In this document: in pieces, positions 51,560-60,335 of the stretch
Numbering within the stretch: the first letter of the stretch is position 1
How the letters are laid out: each line of letters starts with the position of its first letter
Assembly: GCA_018262985.1 (NCBI GenBank)
Contig: JADFDI010000001.1
Location: 186,001 to 250,000, forward strand
DNA from: Spirochaetota bacterium
GTDB lineage: Bacteria > Spirochaetota > Spirochaetia > Treponematales > UBA12059
Direction of reading: 5' to 3'
DNA: 64,000 nucleotides
Notes under the pieces: model-generated
The model's database searches: none
Told to the model about the DNA's origin: nothing
The model's input: only the letters and a program-made list of their open reading frames with translations
Position numbers and translations under genes: made by a program

Positions 51560-52651
51560 TCAGCGCAGGTAGCGCTCCTCCGGGAAGTCCGGGATTTCGA
51601 ACTCGCCCGCGGCGATTCGCGCGAGCACGGCTTCGAGCTCGGGGACGAGGGCTTCGCCCTCCGGCGGGTTGTCGCCGCTGAGCTTCCAGGCTCCTTCGGC
51701 TGCGCCGAGCGTCACGGAGCGGTCGCCCTCGAAGGCGTCGGCGGCCAGGAGGCGCAGGGCCTCGGCGGCCAGGGCCGCGCGGTCTCCCGTCACGGAAAGG
51801 AGAAGGTTCGGCTGGGGATTCCCGCCCAGGAAGCTCCGCGGATCGTCGATCAGGCCGACGACCCAGCGCGGATCGCCCGAGGCTGCGCGGAGCGCGGCCG
51901 CCTCGAGGACCGGTATGGCCATGAAGAAGTAGGGGGAAAGGACGATGGCCGCCGCGCCGCGGGCGTACAGGGCCTCCGCGAGCTTGCCTTCACGGTTTTC
52001 GGCGCTGCCATCCGGCAGGTAGTACGCCTCGAGCGCCACCTCGGGCCAGGCCGCCCGGGCTCCGGCGCCGAAGGCGGCTTCGAGCGACACCTCGAAGGCG
52101 TTCTCGAGCATTCCCAGGAAGCCGACGGCGGGAAGTCCGCGCTCCTTCGCGGCGAGGGCGGCCGCCCAGCCGGCGACGAAGGCGGCTTCGCCTTCCTTGA
52201 ACTTAACGTTGACGGAGTTCGGCCCGCGCAGCGCGCTTTCCACGCCGGCGAAACGCGCATCGGGGTAGGTCACGGCGGCCTCGGCCATGGCTCCGTCGAG
52301 TCGCCAGGAGAGCGAAAGGAAGCGGTCGCGTCCTTCGGCCCGCCAGACTTCGAGGCGCGAGGCGAGGCCGGACTCGTCGTACGGATCGACCACGGCCGAC
52401 GCGAGGTCGATCCTCGCGCCGGTTTCGGCGGCGAGGCGCGCCGCCTCGGCCCCGAGCGCGTCGATCGTCGTTTCTTCGTACAAGCCGTCGATCGCGAGCG
52501 CGGCCGCGAGGATCGGCTTCTTCGTGTAGACAAGATCCGCCTCCGTGCGCGCATCTCCCGCGCCGCCCGTCGTGCCGCAGGCGCCGAGCGCGAGCGCCGC
52601 CGCGAGCGCCGCCGCGACCGAACCGATCCTGTCGAGCATCATTGTCGCCAT
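51560..52651 (-). CDS. BMP-family (PnrA-like) substrate-binding lipoprotein
   Basis: A 363-residue lipoprotein with lipobox LALGAC. The fold is type I periplasmic binding, closest to the BMP/PnrA nucleoside-binding group: NSVNVKFKEGEAAFVAGWAA and AVGFLGMLENAFEVSLEAAF are the recognisable stretches. ATG 52651 is chosen for the upstream GGAGGGA. No permease of the matching class is adjacent. It may feed an ABC system elsewhere or act as a sensor. Confidence 0.75.
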   Translation of the reverse strand: MATMMLDRIGSVAAALAAALALGACGTTGGAGDARTEADLVYTKKPILAAALAIDGLYEETTIDALGAEAARLAAETGARIDLASAVVDPYDESGLASRLEVWRAEGRDRFLSLSWRLDGAMAEAAVTYPDARFAGVESALRGPNSVNVKFKEGEAAFVAGWAAALAAKERGLPAVGFLGMLENAFEVSLEAAFGAGARAAWPEVALEAYYLPDGSAENREGKLAEALYARGAAAIVLSPYFFMAIPVLEAAALRAASGDPRWVVGLIDDPRSFLGGNPQPNLLLSVTGDRAALAAEALRLLAADAFEGDRSVTLGAAEGAWKLSGDNPPEGEALVPELEAVLARIAAGEFEIPDFPEERYLR

Positions 52652-52763
52652 GCGAGTCCCTCCGCCGTCCTCGAGGATACTGCCCGGACGCCGCGCCGTC
52701 CATGCGGAGCCCGGGATGCGCGATCGGGCCCCGTGGGTTATCATCGAGTCGTTGGAGGAACCG

Positions 52764-54746
52764 ATGACGAAACCCTCGCGCGTCCGGCGTTCCGCGCCGG
52801 CGTTCGCCGCCGCGTTCGCGTGCTTCGCGCTGTTCGCTCTTCCGCCGAGCGCCGCCCAGGAAGCCGTCGACGGGTATTTCCGGCCCGTGCACCCGGGCGC
52901 GGTCCACCATGTCTCGGTCTCCCCCGACGGAAGCCTCGCGGCCTTCGCCTCGTACGACGAGGTGACGGTCTGGCGGACCGCCGACGCGCGCATCCTGGCG
53001 CGCAGGCGCTTCGACCGGAGCCTCAGCGCCCTCGGCTGGGCCGAAGACGGATCGCTCGCCGTCTTCCTTCCCCGGTCTCCCGCGTTCCTGCTCGATCCGG
53101 GCACGCTGGGCACGAGGCGCCTCGCGCGTACGGGCCAGCTCGGCGCCAGCGCCTCGATCGCGGCGGGAGGTCGCCGGGCGCTCGCCGGGTCGGACTACGA
53201 CGGAGCCAACGAGGCGGTCCTCGCCCTCGTGGACCTCGCGGGCGGCGCCCCGACCGAAGTCCGCTGCGGCGTCCCCGGACAGGCTTTCGCGCTTTCGCCC
53301 GACGGCGGGCTCGCGTTTTTCTGGACCAGGGATAAGCCCCCGGCCTTCCTCGAGGTGCCGGGCGGCTCCATTCGGTCCTTGCCCTTCGATTTCGCGGCGG
53401 CCGGCTACGCGGAGCCCCTCGCCCGCCCGGACGCGGCCGCCTGGTCGCCCGACGCCTCGGTCGTGGCCATGGAGTTCGTCTTCCGGGAAGGCAGGCAGAC
53501 GCTGTTCTTCAACGTCGATTCCGGAGCCCTGCTCGGAAGCGCGGTGAAGGAGGGCGTCGACCCGTTCTTTCTCGGGTTTTCCGGCGTCGACGCCTCCGGG
53601 TCCCCCCTCGCCGCGTTCGCCCTGGAGGGGGCGCTCCGGGTCGTGCCCGTGAGCGCGCTGTCCGACCCGGAGTTCGATCCGGCGTCGGTGCCGGGCCACG
53701 CCCTGCCGCCCGAGGGCGTGTCCAATATCGTTGCGGCCGATTTCTCGAGCGGCGTCGCGGTCTTCGGCAACAAGAAGGGCGGCGTCGCCTTCGTCCGCTC
53801 CGACGGTAGTCCCCCCCTCGTCGCGGGCGAGTGGGCGACGGACGAGCCCTTCCTCGTGTCCTCGGGGGGCGTCTGGGCCGCCGCGTACGGCGACTGGATC
53901 GCGACGGGCGCGATTCCCGAGACCGAGTCGGCGCCGACCCATCCGGCGGACATCGTCTCCGGCAGGCGGGCGCTTCCCGGCGCCGCGGCCTCCGTGGCCC
54001 TGCCCGAGGACTTCCGGCTCGATCGGCTCCGCTTCGGCGCGGGCGGGAAGGTCCTGCTCGCCTCGTCGAGCGACGAGGTCCTCGCCTTCGACGCGGCCGG
54101 CCTCGAGCCGCTCGGGCGCGCGACGGGTTTCGGCGAGCGGCCGCTCGAGATCGACGCCTCGGCGGACGGCCGCTTCATCCTGGTCACGCCCGAGGACGGG
54201 CCGACGCGGATCTACCGGAGCGCCGACGGCGCCCTCGTCGCAAAGCTGCCCTTCGAGCCGGCCTGGGTCGAGGGGAGCCGCGGCTTCTTCTCCGCTGACG
54301 GTTCCGTCGCGGTGCTCGAACCCGGTTCCTCGTCCATCGTCTTCTACGAAGCCTCGAGCGGCCGCCGCGTCGGACTGCTCGCGCTGGGCGCCGCGCTGGC
54401 TCCCGGCGCCGCGCTCGCCAGCCAGGAGCGGAACTGGGCCGCCGTCCCGCTCGCCACGGGCGAGTACGCGCTCATCGACCTCCGCGGCCGCGCGGTCCGC
54501 CGAGCGGCCTGGCCCGAATGGCCCATACTCGCCTTCTGGGAGGAGGAAGGACGGCCGACCTTCGCGGGGGTCGATCGATACCGCGACGTGCGCTCGATCG
54601 ACGCGCGGAACGGCGAGGAGCTGTATACGGTGCGCGTTTACGAAGAGGTCTTCGCCCTGCTCCCCGTCGGCGACGGCTTCCGCGCCTTCATCGTCGACGG
54701 GAAGGGGCGGGCGGTGTTGCCGTCCGCGGGCGGCGGGAAGGACTGA
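52764..54746 (+). CDS. Secreted beta-propeller-like protein
   Basis: A 660-residue protein with a signal peptide ending PPSAAQE and repeated blade-like segments (HHVSVSPDGSLAAFASYDEV; PLEIDASADGRFILVTPEDG; IYRSADGALVAKLPF). This suggests a WD40/YVTN-type propeller of seven or more blades. TTGGAGGAACCG precedes the ATG. It diverges from the BMP lipoprotein gene. Such proteins usually serve as protein-binding scaffolds at the envelope; the partner is unknown. Immediately after its stop lies a permease remnant. Confidence 0.75.
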   Translation: MTKPSRVRRSAPAFAAAFACFALFALPPSAAQEAVDGYFRPVHPGAVHHVSVSPDGSLAAFASYDEVTVWRTADARILARRRFDRSLSALGWAEDGSLAVFLPRSPAFLLDPGTLGTRRLARTGQLGASASIAAGGRRALAGSDYDGANEAVLALVDLAGGAPTEVRCGVPGQAFALSPDGGLAFFWTRDKPPAFLEVPGGSIRSLPFDFAAAGYAEPLARPDAAAWSPDASVVAMEFVFREGRQTLFFNVDSGALLGSAVKEGVDPFFLGFSGVDASGSPLAAFALEGALRVVPVSALSDPEFDPASVPGHALPPEGVSNIVAADFSSGVAVFGNKKGGVAFVRSDGSPPLVAGEWATDEPFLVSSGGVWAAAYGDWIATGAIPETESAPTHPADIVSGRRALPGAAASVALPEDFRLDRLRFGAGGKVLLASSSDEVLAFDAAGLEPLGRATGFGERPLEIDASADGRFILVTPEDGPTRIYRSADGALVAKLPFEPAWVEGSRGFFSADGSVAVLEPGSSSIVFYEASSGRRVGLLALGAALAPGAALASQERNWAAVPLATGEYALIDLRGRAVRRAAWPEWPILAFWEEEGRPTFAGVDRYRDVRSIDARNGEELYTVRVYEEVFALLPVGDGFRAFIVDGKGRAVLPSAGGGKD

Positions 54747-54761
54747 GGGGCCTTCGGCGGC

Positions 54762-54986
54762 ATGCAGATCTTCGAGGAGCCCTTCGTGCTGACCGGCGGC
54801 TACGAGAACATGGGAGGCGAGGGGAACTCGGGGCTCACGGCCGCGTTCTACCTGATGTTCACCGCGTTCAAGGCCGGCCGGCTCGGCAAGGCCAGCGCCA
54901 TCGCCTGGATCATCTTCGTCGTCATCCTGCTCCTCAACAAGGTCAACCGGATGGCGACCGACCGCCTGCCCGGCGGAGGGGACTGA
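54762..54986 (+). pseudogene. 3' remnant of a sugar ABC permease gene
   Basis: A 74-codon open frame that is the C-terminal end of a MalF/UgpA-like permease. It matches the intact gene at 59408-60316 from its MQIFEEP segment to the end, about three quarters identical by eye (QIFEEPFVLTGGYENMGG against QIFEEPYILTGGYDNMGG). Similarity begins at the preceding GG codons, about ten bases after the stop of the propeller gene. There is no upstream permease sequence and no Shine-Dalgarno. It is the relic of a second permease copy cut by recombination. Confidence 0.85.
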
Positions 54987-55010
54987 AAGCCCGCGGCTTC
55001 CGCGACGGCT

Positions 55011-56186
55011 TCAGTCCAGGGCAGCCGGGTCCACGCCCCGCCACACGGATTCCTCGCTCTCGTCGGCATGCCGACCGTAGAGGACGTGGCGGGGGCCGCC
55101 CACGCGGCCGAAGAGCTCGTCGAGCACGAGGAGCGCCGCCCCGGTCGAGACCTCGTCGACCTCGGCGGGAAGCGGGCGGAGCAGGGGGAGCCCTTCGATC
55201 CAGCCGATTGACTCGCAGACCTCGAGGAGTTCGGCGAAGCGCGTCTTGAGGTCGCCGCCGATGCCGATCCAGCGGGGATCGAGGAGCTGCGAGGCGGGGA
55301 TGAGGTTGCGGAGGAGCTCGCCCGTCGTGGCGCGGAACGCGGCGGGGTCGTCCCTGCTCCTCCCGAAGACGGCCTCGTCGACGCCGAAGAGGATGCGGTT
55401 GGGCGGCGACCAGAGGGCGGAGCGGAACTCGCCGGCCTTGTGGCGCCAGCCGCGGTGGAGGCGACCGCCCACGACGAGGCCGTAGCCCACGGAAAGCTCG
55501 GTGGGCAGGCCGAGGGGGCCGTTCTCGAGGAAGCGCCCGAGGACGAGGAGCTCGTCCTCGCCCGAGTCCTCGTGGTCCAGGCTCGACCAGGCGCCGCAGT
55601 TGGCGTCGTTCTCCCAGAGCACGGGAAGCGTTTCCTCCCAGGGGTGCGGGCAGGCCGCGTCGAGCAGGTTGAACTCGCGCGAGTCGATGATGACGCCGCG
55701 GTCGGAGTCGATCCAGCCGGGGACGCCGAAGCCGAGCCCGAGGAGGGGCAGCGGCGCGGGAAGGCTCGCTGCGGTCTCGCGGGCGATGAGCAGGGCCCGC
55801 GAGAGGTAGGCCTTCCAGTCGTCCGTGAAGGGCGGGACGTGGCGCTCGGAGGCGGCGAGCGGGCGGCCCTGGACGTCGAGGACGGCCACCCTGACGCGGT
55901 CGCGCCAGAGGGTCAGGCCCCAGACCATGCCGAAATCGGGTTTGACGCGGAGGGAGCGCCTCGGGCGCCCGCCCTGGGTTCCCCGCGGGGCCGCGTCCTC
56001 GGGAGCCTGGAATTCCTCGACGAGTCCGAGGCCGATGAGGAGCCCGACGAGCCGCGAGATGCTCGACTCGTCGATGGCGAAGCGCTCGACGAGCTCGCGA
56101 CGGCTCACCCCCGGTTCCTTCCAGACGGCCCTCGCGAGGACGGCCAGGTTGTTGCGGCGCTGGGCGGCGGCGTTACTCGTCTGCAC
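55011..56186 (-). CDS. ROK-family transcriptional regulator
   Basis: A 391-residue NagC/XylR-like repressor. The N-terminal winged helix-turn-helix (SRRELVERFAIDESSISRLV) is followed by a ROK sugar-binding/kinase-like domain (LLGLGFGVPGWIDSDRGVII; VLWENDANCGAWSS; HKAGEFRSALW). The usual ROK zinc-cysteine motif is not evident. The GTG start overlaps the end of the GH16 gene by 14 bases. It most likely controls this beta-glucan locus in response to an imported sugar. Confidence 0.87.
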   Translation of the reverse strand: MQTSNAAAQRRNNLAVLARAVWKEPGVSRRELVERFAIDESSISRLVGLLIGLGLVEEFQAPEDAAPRGTQGGRPRRSLRVKPDFGMVWGLTLWRDRVRVAVLDVQGRPLAASERHVPPFTDDWKAYLSRALLIARETAASLPAPLPLLGLGFGVPGWIDSDRGVIIDSREFNLLDAACPHPWEETLPVLWENDANCGAWSSLDHEDSGEDELLVLGRFLENGPLGLPTELSVGYGLVVGGRLHRGWRHKAGEFRSALWSPPNRILFGVDEAVFGRSRDDPAAFRATTGELLRNLIPASQLLDPRWIGIGGDLKTRFAELLEVCESIGWIEGLPLLRPLPAEVDEVSTGAALLVLDELFGRVGGPRHVLYGRHADESEESVWRGVDPAALD

Positions 56187-56994
56187 GGTAGACCCTCACC
56201 CAGTCGACGTACATGCGCCAGGGCAGCGAGGCGTTGTCGACGCCCTCCCGGCCGCCCCAGTCGCCGCCCACCGCCAGGTTGAGGATGAGGAAGAAGGGAC
56301 GGTCGAAGGGCCACTCCTCCCAGCCCTTCCCGGTGTTGGCGAAGGAATGGACCTCGCGGCCGTCGACCAGGAAGGCGATGCGCTCCGCGTCCCACTCAAC
56401 GGCGTAGACGTGGAACGCCGCCTGGGCGTCCGGGATGGAGGCGGTCGCGGATTTTTGGGTTCCGATCTTATGGTTGAAGGCGGCGGTGTGCGCCGTGATA
56501 TGGACGACGCCGGGCTCGTAGCCGACGTGTTCCATGACGTCGATCTCGCCGCCGTTCGGCCACGGGCCGTACGACTCGGTCCGGGGGAGCATCCAGACCG
56601 CGGGCCAGCTGCCGACGCCGACGGGCAGCTTGACCCTGGCCTCGAACCTGCCGTAGGTCCAGGCTTCGCGCGACTCGAGCTTGGCGCTCGTGTAGGGCCA
56701 GCCGGCCTTCTTCTGCTTGCGCGCTTCGATGACGAGGACTCCGTCCTCGATCCGGGCGTTCTCCGGGGCGAGGTCGTACCACTGCATCTCGTTGTTGCCG
56801 TAGCCGCCGCCCCCGACGACGAAGCGCCACTTTTCCCGGTCGACCGCGGCGCCGTCGAACTCGTCGCTCCAGGCGAGCTTCCGGCCGGGAAGTTCCTGGG
56901 CGCCCGCCGCGAGGACGGCGAGGCCGAGCGCCGCGGCGACGATGAGGCGCCCCCGGCCGGGAAGGGCGGACGCGGGTTTCGGCGTAGCGCGCAT
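56173..56994 (-). CDS. Secreted GH16 beta-glucanase (laminarinase-like)
   Basis: A 273-residue glycoside hydrolase family 16 enzyme with a signal peptide (cleavage near LAAGAQE). The active site is NGGEIDVMEHVG, where the two Glu are nucleophile and acid/base; the extra Met between Asp and the second Glu is the laminarinase-type bulge. YGNNEMQWY and WPAVWMLPRTESYG are conserved with beta-1,3-glucanases. ATG 56994 is used because GGAGGT lies six bases upstream. It should cut beta-1,3(1,4)-glucan outside the inner membrane. Confidence 0.9.
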   Translation of the reverse strand: MRATPKPASALPGRGRLIVAAALGLAVLAAGAQELPGRKLAWSDEFDGAAVDREKWRFVVGGGGYGNNEMQWYDLAPENARIEDGVLVIEARKQKKAGWPYTSAKLESREAWTYGRFEARVKLPVGVGSWPAVWMLPRTESYGPWPNGGEIDVMEHVGYEPGVVHITAHTAAFNHKIGTQKSATASIPDAQAAFHVYAVEWDAERIAFLVDGREVHSFANTGKGWEEWPFDRPFFLILNLAVGGDWGGREGVDNASLPWRMYVDWVRVYRADE

Positions 56995-57048
56995 GGCATG
57001 ACCTCCGGTAGAGTATGGCACCGTACTATCGTGTTTTCCGTCGGCAGT

Positions 57049-57059
57049 CAAGTTACTTG
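57049..57059. promoter_or_regulatory. Short palindrome in the GH16/SBP divergent region
   Basis: CAAGT-T-ACTTG lies between the divergent GH16 and binding-protein genes. The minus-strand sequence TTGACT (57045-57050) overlaps it, so it could sit on the GH16 promoter. Confidence 0.35.
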
Positions 57060-57079
57060 CGGAATGAAAGAAATACCGC

Positions 57080-57108
57080 TTGACAGAATCCCGAAGCTCG
57101 CTGACTAT
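57080..57108 (+). promoter_or_regulatory. Possible promoter of the sugar ABC operon
   Basis: TTGACA at 57080-57085 is a perfect -35 box. At 17 bases the -10 would be GACTAT (57103-57108); TATGCT at 57106-57111 is a better match but gives a 20-base spacer. Confidence 0.4.
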
Positions 57109-57116
57109 GCTGATAA

Positions 57117-57131
57117 CTTGCATAGTGCAAG
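57117..57131. promoter_or_regulatory. Palindromic operator before the sugar ABC operon
   Basis: CTTGCA-TAG-TGCAAG is a perfect inverted repeat just downstream of the promoter and 22 bases before the binding-protein start, a position suited to repression. The ROK protein at 55011-56186 is the obvious candidate to bind it. Confidence 0.5.
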
Positions 57132-57152
57132 AAACGTCTTCCGGAGGTATAT

Positions 57153-58397
57153 ATGAAGCGCTCGGGTTCTATCCTGGTGCTGGCGCTTTTCGCCGTCACC
57201 CTGCTCTCCGCACAGGCTTTCGATCCCGCCAAGAAGTACGAGGTGACCTTCGGCGGCTACGGCGACCTCGAGAAGGCGTACGCCGAGGTCTTCAAGTCCG
57301 CCGATTTCAAGGCCAAGTACCCGAACATCACCGTGAAGTTCCAGACCGCCGACTTCGGCGGCCACCACACCCGCCTGACCACGGTCCTCGCCGCGGGCGA
57401 GCAGACCAACGACATCGAGGCCCTCGAGGTCGGCTTCATCGCCCAGTTCGTCGAGGCCGGCGGCCTCACCGACCTGAACGCCGCGCCCTTCAAGGCCGGA
57501 TCCTTCACCAAGGACATCGTCAAGTTCGCCGTGGCCAACGCGACCACCGGCTCGGGCTCCCTGATCGCCATGCCGGTGGATATCGCCCCCGCGGTCCTCT
57601 TCTACCGCGACGACCTGGCCAAGAAGGCCGGCGTCAACATGGACGCCCTCAAGAACTGGGACGAGTACATCGCCGCGCTCAAGAAGCTCTCGGTCGGCGG
57701 CGTCTACGGCATCGAGCACCCCTCCGCGGTCCAGGCCATCCCGCTCAACGGCGGCAAGGGCGGCTGGTTCACGGGCGGCAAGCCCCTCGAGCCCAAGGCC
57801 AAGTTCGTCGACGCGCTCAAGCTGGTCGAGAAGGTGAAGGCCGCGAAGGTGGACGGCGACCTCGGCGCCTGGTCCGGCCCCTGGTCCCAGGCCTACCTCG
57901 ACGGCAAGGTCGCCACCGCGGTCAACGGCGCCTGGTTCGGCGGCACGCTCCGCACCTGGCTTTCGCCCGAGAGCGGCAAGTGGCGCGTGGCCTACCTGCC
58001 CGGCAAGATCATGGCCAGCCTCGGCGGCACCTACCTCTCCATCCCCCAGACGGTCCCCGGCCCCCGCAAGGCCGCTGCCTGGGAAGTCATCAAGTACCTG
58101 AGCACCAGCCCGAACGCCCAGCTCATCACCTTCCGCGCCATCGACGCCTTCCCGGCCCTCACCACGGTCTACAAGGACCCGGTGATGGACGAGCCGGTCG
58201 CCTACTACGGCGGGCAGAAGGTCCGCAAGATCTTCGCCGACGTCGCGCTCAACATCCCCGAGAACAAGGTGTCCGAGTACGACAACCTCATCCTCGGCAT
58301 CTGGAACGGCGCCGTCACCTCCGTGGTGAACGGCAAGGCGACCCCCGAGGCCGCGTACGCCGACGCCCTCAAGAAGATCCTCGCCACGATCGAGTAA
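57153..58397 (+). CDS. Sugar-binding protein of a CUT1-type ABC importer
   Basis: A 414-residue binding protein with a signal peptide ending LLSAQAF. The type II (SBP_bac_1) pattern is clear: YPNITVKFQTADFGGHHTRL, PAVLFYRDDLAKKAGVNMDA, WDEYIAALKKL and TAVNGAWFGG. GGAGG precedes the ATG. It is the first gene of the importer operon and is expected to bind oligosaccharides, probably beta-glucan fragments judging by the GH16 and GH3 neighbours. Confidence 0.92.
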   Translation: MKRSGSILVLALFAVTLLSAQAFDPAKKYEVTFGGYGDLEKAYAEVFKSADFKAKYPNITVKFQTADFGGHHTRLTTVLAAGEQTNDIEALEVGFIAQFVEAGGLTDLNAAPFKAGSFTKDIVKFAVANATTGSGSLIAMPVDIAPAVLFYRDDLAKKAGVNMDALKNWDEYIAALKKLSVGGVYGIEHPSAVQAIPLNGGKGGWFTGGKPLEPKAKFVDALKLVEKVKAAKVDGDLGAWSGPWSQAYLDGKVATAVNGAWFGGTLRTWLSPESGKWRVAYLPGKIMASLGGTYLSIPQTVPGPRKAAAWEVIKYLSTSPNAQLITFRAIDAFPALTTVYKDPVMDEPVAYYGGQKVRKIFADVALNIPENKVSEYDNLILGIWNGAVTSVVNGKATPEAAYADALKKILATIE

Positions 58398-58508
58398 GCG
58401 GAGCGCCATCCCCGCGGCGCGGACTCCCCCCGGGAGCGCCGCGCCGCGAGCGCCGCGCCGCCGCCGCCCGGACCCGTCCGCGCGGCGGCGGACCATCCCC
58501 GTCCGCGG

Positions 58509-58556
58509 TTCCACGAATCGGTGACTCCACGATTCGGCGATTCCACGATTCCACGG
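58509..58556. repeat. 16-bp tandem repeat, three units
   Basis: Three 16-base units run head to tail: TTCCACGAATCGGTGA, CTCCACGATTCGGCGA and TTCCACGATTCCACGG. They lie between the binding-protein gene and the first permease gene. The rest of this 180-base gap is GC-rich with no gene. Confidence 0.75.
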
Positions 58557-58577
58557 CTCCGGCCCAGGGAGATCGAC

Positions 58578-59396
58578 ATGACCAAGCGAGCCCTGCCCAC
58601 CCACTTCGTCCTGGCCCTCATCGGCCTGGTCTTCGCCCTGCCGTTCTGGATGGTCTTCGTGCTGGCTTCCTGGCGGGGCGGCGAGGTGCTCGCCTTCCCG
58701 CCCCACCTCTGGTTCGGCGACGGGCTCCGGGAGAACTGGGAGCAGCTGCTCGAGCGCATCCCCTTCGCCCGCAACTATTTCAACAGCTTCGGCATCGCCA
58801 CGCTCTCGACGCTCTTCAACCTCTTCTTCTGCACGATGGCCGGCTACGCGTTCGCGAAGTACCGCTTCAAGGGACGCGACTTCCTCTACGGCTTCGTCAT
58901 CGCCACCATGGCGGTGCCGGGCTTCCTCAACCTGATTCCGTTCTACAAGATGATGGTCAAGTTCGGCTGGATCAACACCTGGCTGCCCCTGGTCGTGCCC
59001 GGCATGGCGGGGGCCTTCGGCATCTTCCTCATGACCCAGTTCCTGACCAATTCGGTGCCCGACGAGCTCCTGGACGCGGCCCGCATCGACGGCCTCACGG
59101 AGTTCGGCATCCTGACCCGGATCATCTTCCCCCTGGCCAAGCCGGGACTCGCCGTCCTCGGCGTCGTCACCTTCGTAGGGTCCTGGAACAACTTCACGGG
59201 ACCCCTCATCCTCCTGCCCAAGGTGGAGTCGACGACCCTGCCCGTGGCGCTCTCCGCGCTCAACAGCCGCGTCGACAACAACCTGGGCGCCCTCATGCTG
59301 GGCAACGCCCTGACCCTCCTGCCCCTCATCGTCGCGTTCGTCTTCTTCTCGAAGCGGATCATCGCCGGGCTCACCGCCGGCGCGGTCAAGCAATAA
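58578..59396 (+). CDS. Sugar ABC permease, MalG/UgpE type
   Basis: A 272-residue membrane permease with six hydrophobic segments and the EAA loop LLDAARIDGLTEFGILTRII before the fifth. GGGAGAT precedes the ATG at 58578. It comes before its MalF-type partner, the reverse of the more common order. The ATPase is not in the window; importers of this class often share one ATPase encoded elsewhere. Confidence 0.92.
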   Translation: MTKRALPTHFVLALIGLVFALPFWMVFVLASWRGGEVLAFPPHLWFGDGLRENWEQLLERIPFARNYFNSFGIATLSTLFNLFFCTMAGYAFAKYRFKGRDFLYGFVIATMAVPGFLNLIPFYKMMVKFGWINTWLPLVVPGMAGAFGIFLMTQFLTNSVPDELLDAARIDGLTEFGILTRIIFPLAKPGLAVLGVVTFVGSWNNFTGPLILLPKVESTTLPVALSALNSRVDNNLGALMLGNALTLLPLIVAFVFFSKRIIAGLTAGAVKQ

Positions 59397-59407
59397 GGAG
59401 GGCTCAA

Positions 59408-60316
59408 GTGGCCAGCCCCGCCGCCCGCAGGCAGAAAATAGCGCCGTACGTCTTCATAGCCCCGTTCTTCGTCCTCTTCGTCGTGTTCGGCCTCTACCCG
59501 ATCGGCTACTCGATCTGGTCCTCCTTCTTCTCGATGAAGCTGATCGGGAACGCCGCGCCGGAATTCGTGGGCTTCAAGAACTACGTGAACGTCCTCACGG
59601 TGGATCCCTTCTTCTACACGGCCCTGCTCAACACGGTCATCCTCCTCTTCACGGGCTCGCTCCTCCAGCACTTCATCGCGCTGCCGCTGGCCATCCTGAT
59701 CAACGGCCGCTTCGTGCGCGGCCGCGAGATCTTCAAGACGGCCTACTTCCTGCCCTACATCACGAGCACGGTCTCGGTGGTGGTGATCTTCGGCACCCTC
59801 TTCGACACCAACTACGGCCTCGTGAACTGGGCGATCGGCCTCTTCTCGGACGGCGAGAAGATCCGCTGGCTGCAGGAAGCGCCCGGCATCAAGGCCGTGC
59901 TCTCGGTCATCCTCAACTGGAAATTCGTCGGCTTCAACATGGTGGTCTACCTGGCGGGCCTCCAGGCCATCCCGACCGAGCTCTACGAGGCGGCGGAGGT
60001 GGACGGCGCGGGCAAGCTGCGCCAGCACCTTTCCATCACGCTGCCGCTGCTGCTGCCCGTCATCTTCTTCGCCGTGTCGCTTTCGATCATCGGGGGCATG
60101 CAAATCTTCGAGGAGCCCTACATCCTCACCGGCGGCTACGACAACATGGGCGGGGACCAGAACTCCGGCCTCACGGTCGCCTACTACCTCATGTTCACGG
60201 CCTTCAAGGCCTACCGGCTCGGCAAGGGCAGCGCCATCGCCTGGATCCTCTTCCTGGTCATCCTGGCGCTCAACGCGGTGAACCGCCGCGTGACCCGACA
60301 TCTCGAGAACCGCTGA
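59408..60316 (+). CDS. Sugar ABC permease, MalF/UgpA type
   Basis: A 302-residue membrane permease. GTG 59408 follows AAGGAGGG. It has six membrane segments and an EAA-like loop ELYEAAEVDGAGKLRQHLSI. Its last 70 residues are the same segment that survives as the remnant at 54762. Together with the MalG-type protein it forms the import channel. Confidence 0.92.
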   Translation: MASPAARRQKIAPYVFIAPFFVLFVVFGLYPIGYSIWSSFFSMKLIGNAAPEFVGFKNYVNVLTVDPFFYTALLNTVILLFTGSLLQHFIALPLAILINGRFVRGREIFKTAYFLPYITSTVSVVVIFGTLFDTNYGLVNWAIGLFSDGEKIRWLQEAPGIKAVLSVILNWKFVGFNMVVYLAGLQAIPTELYEAAEVDGAGKLRQHLSITLPLLLPVIFFAVSLSIIGGMQIFEEPYILTGGYDNMGGDQNSGLTVAYYLMFTAFKAYRLGKGSAIAWILFLVILALNAVNRRVTRHLENR

Positions 60317-60335
60317 AAAGGGAAAGAGGCACATC

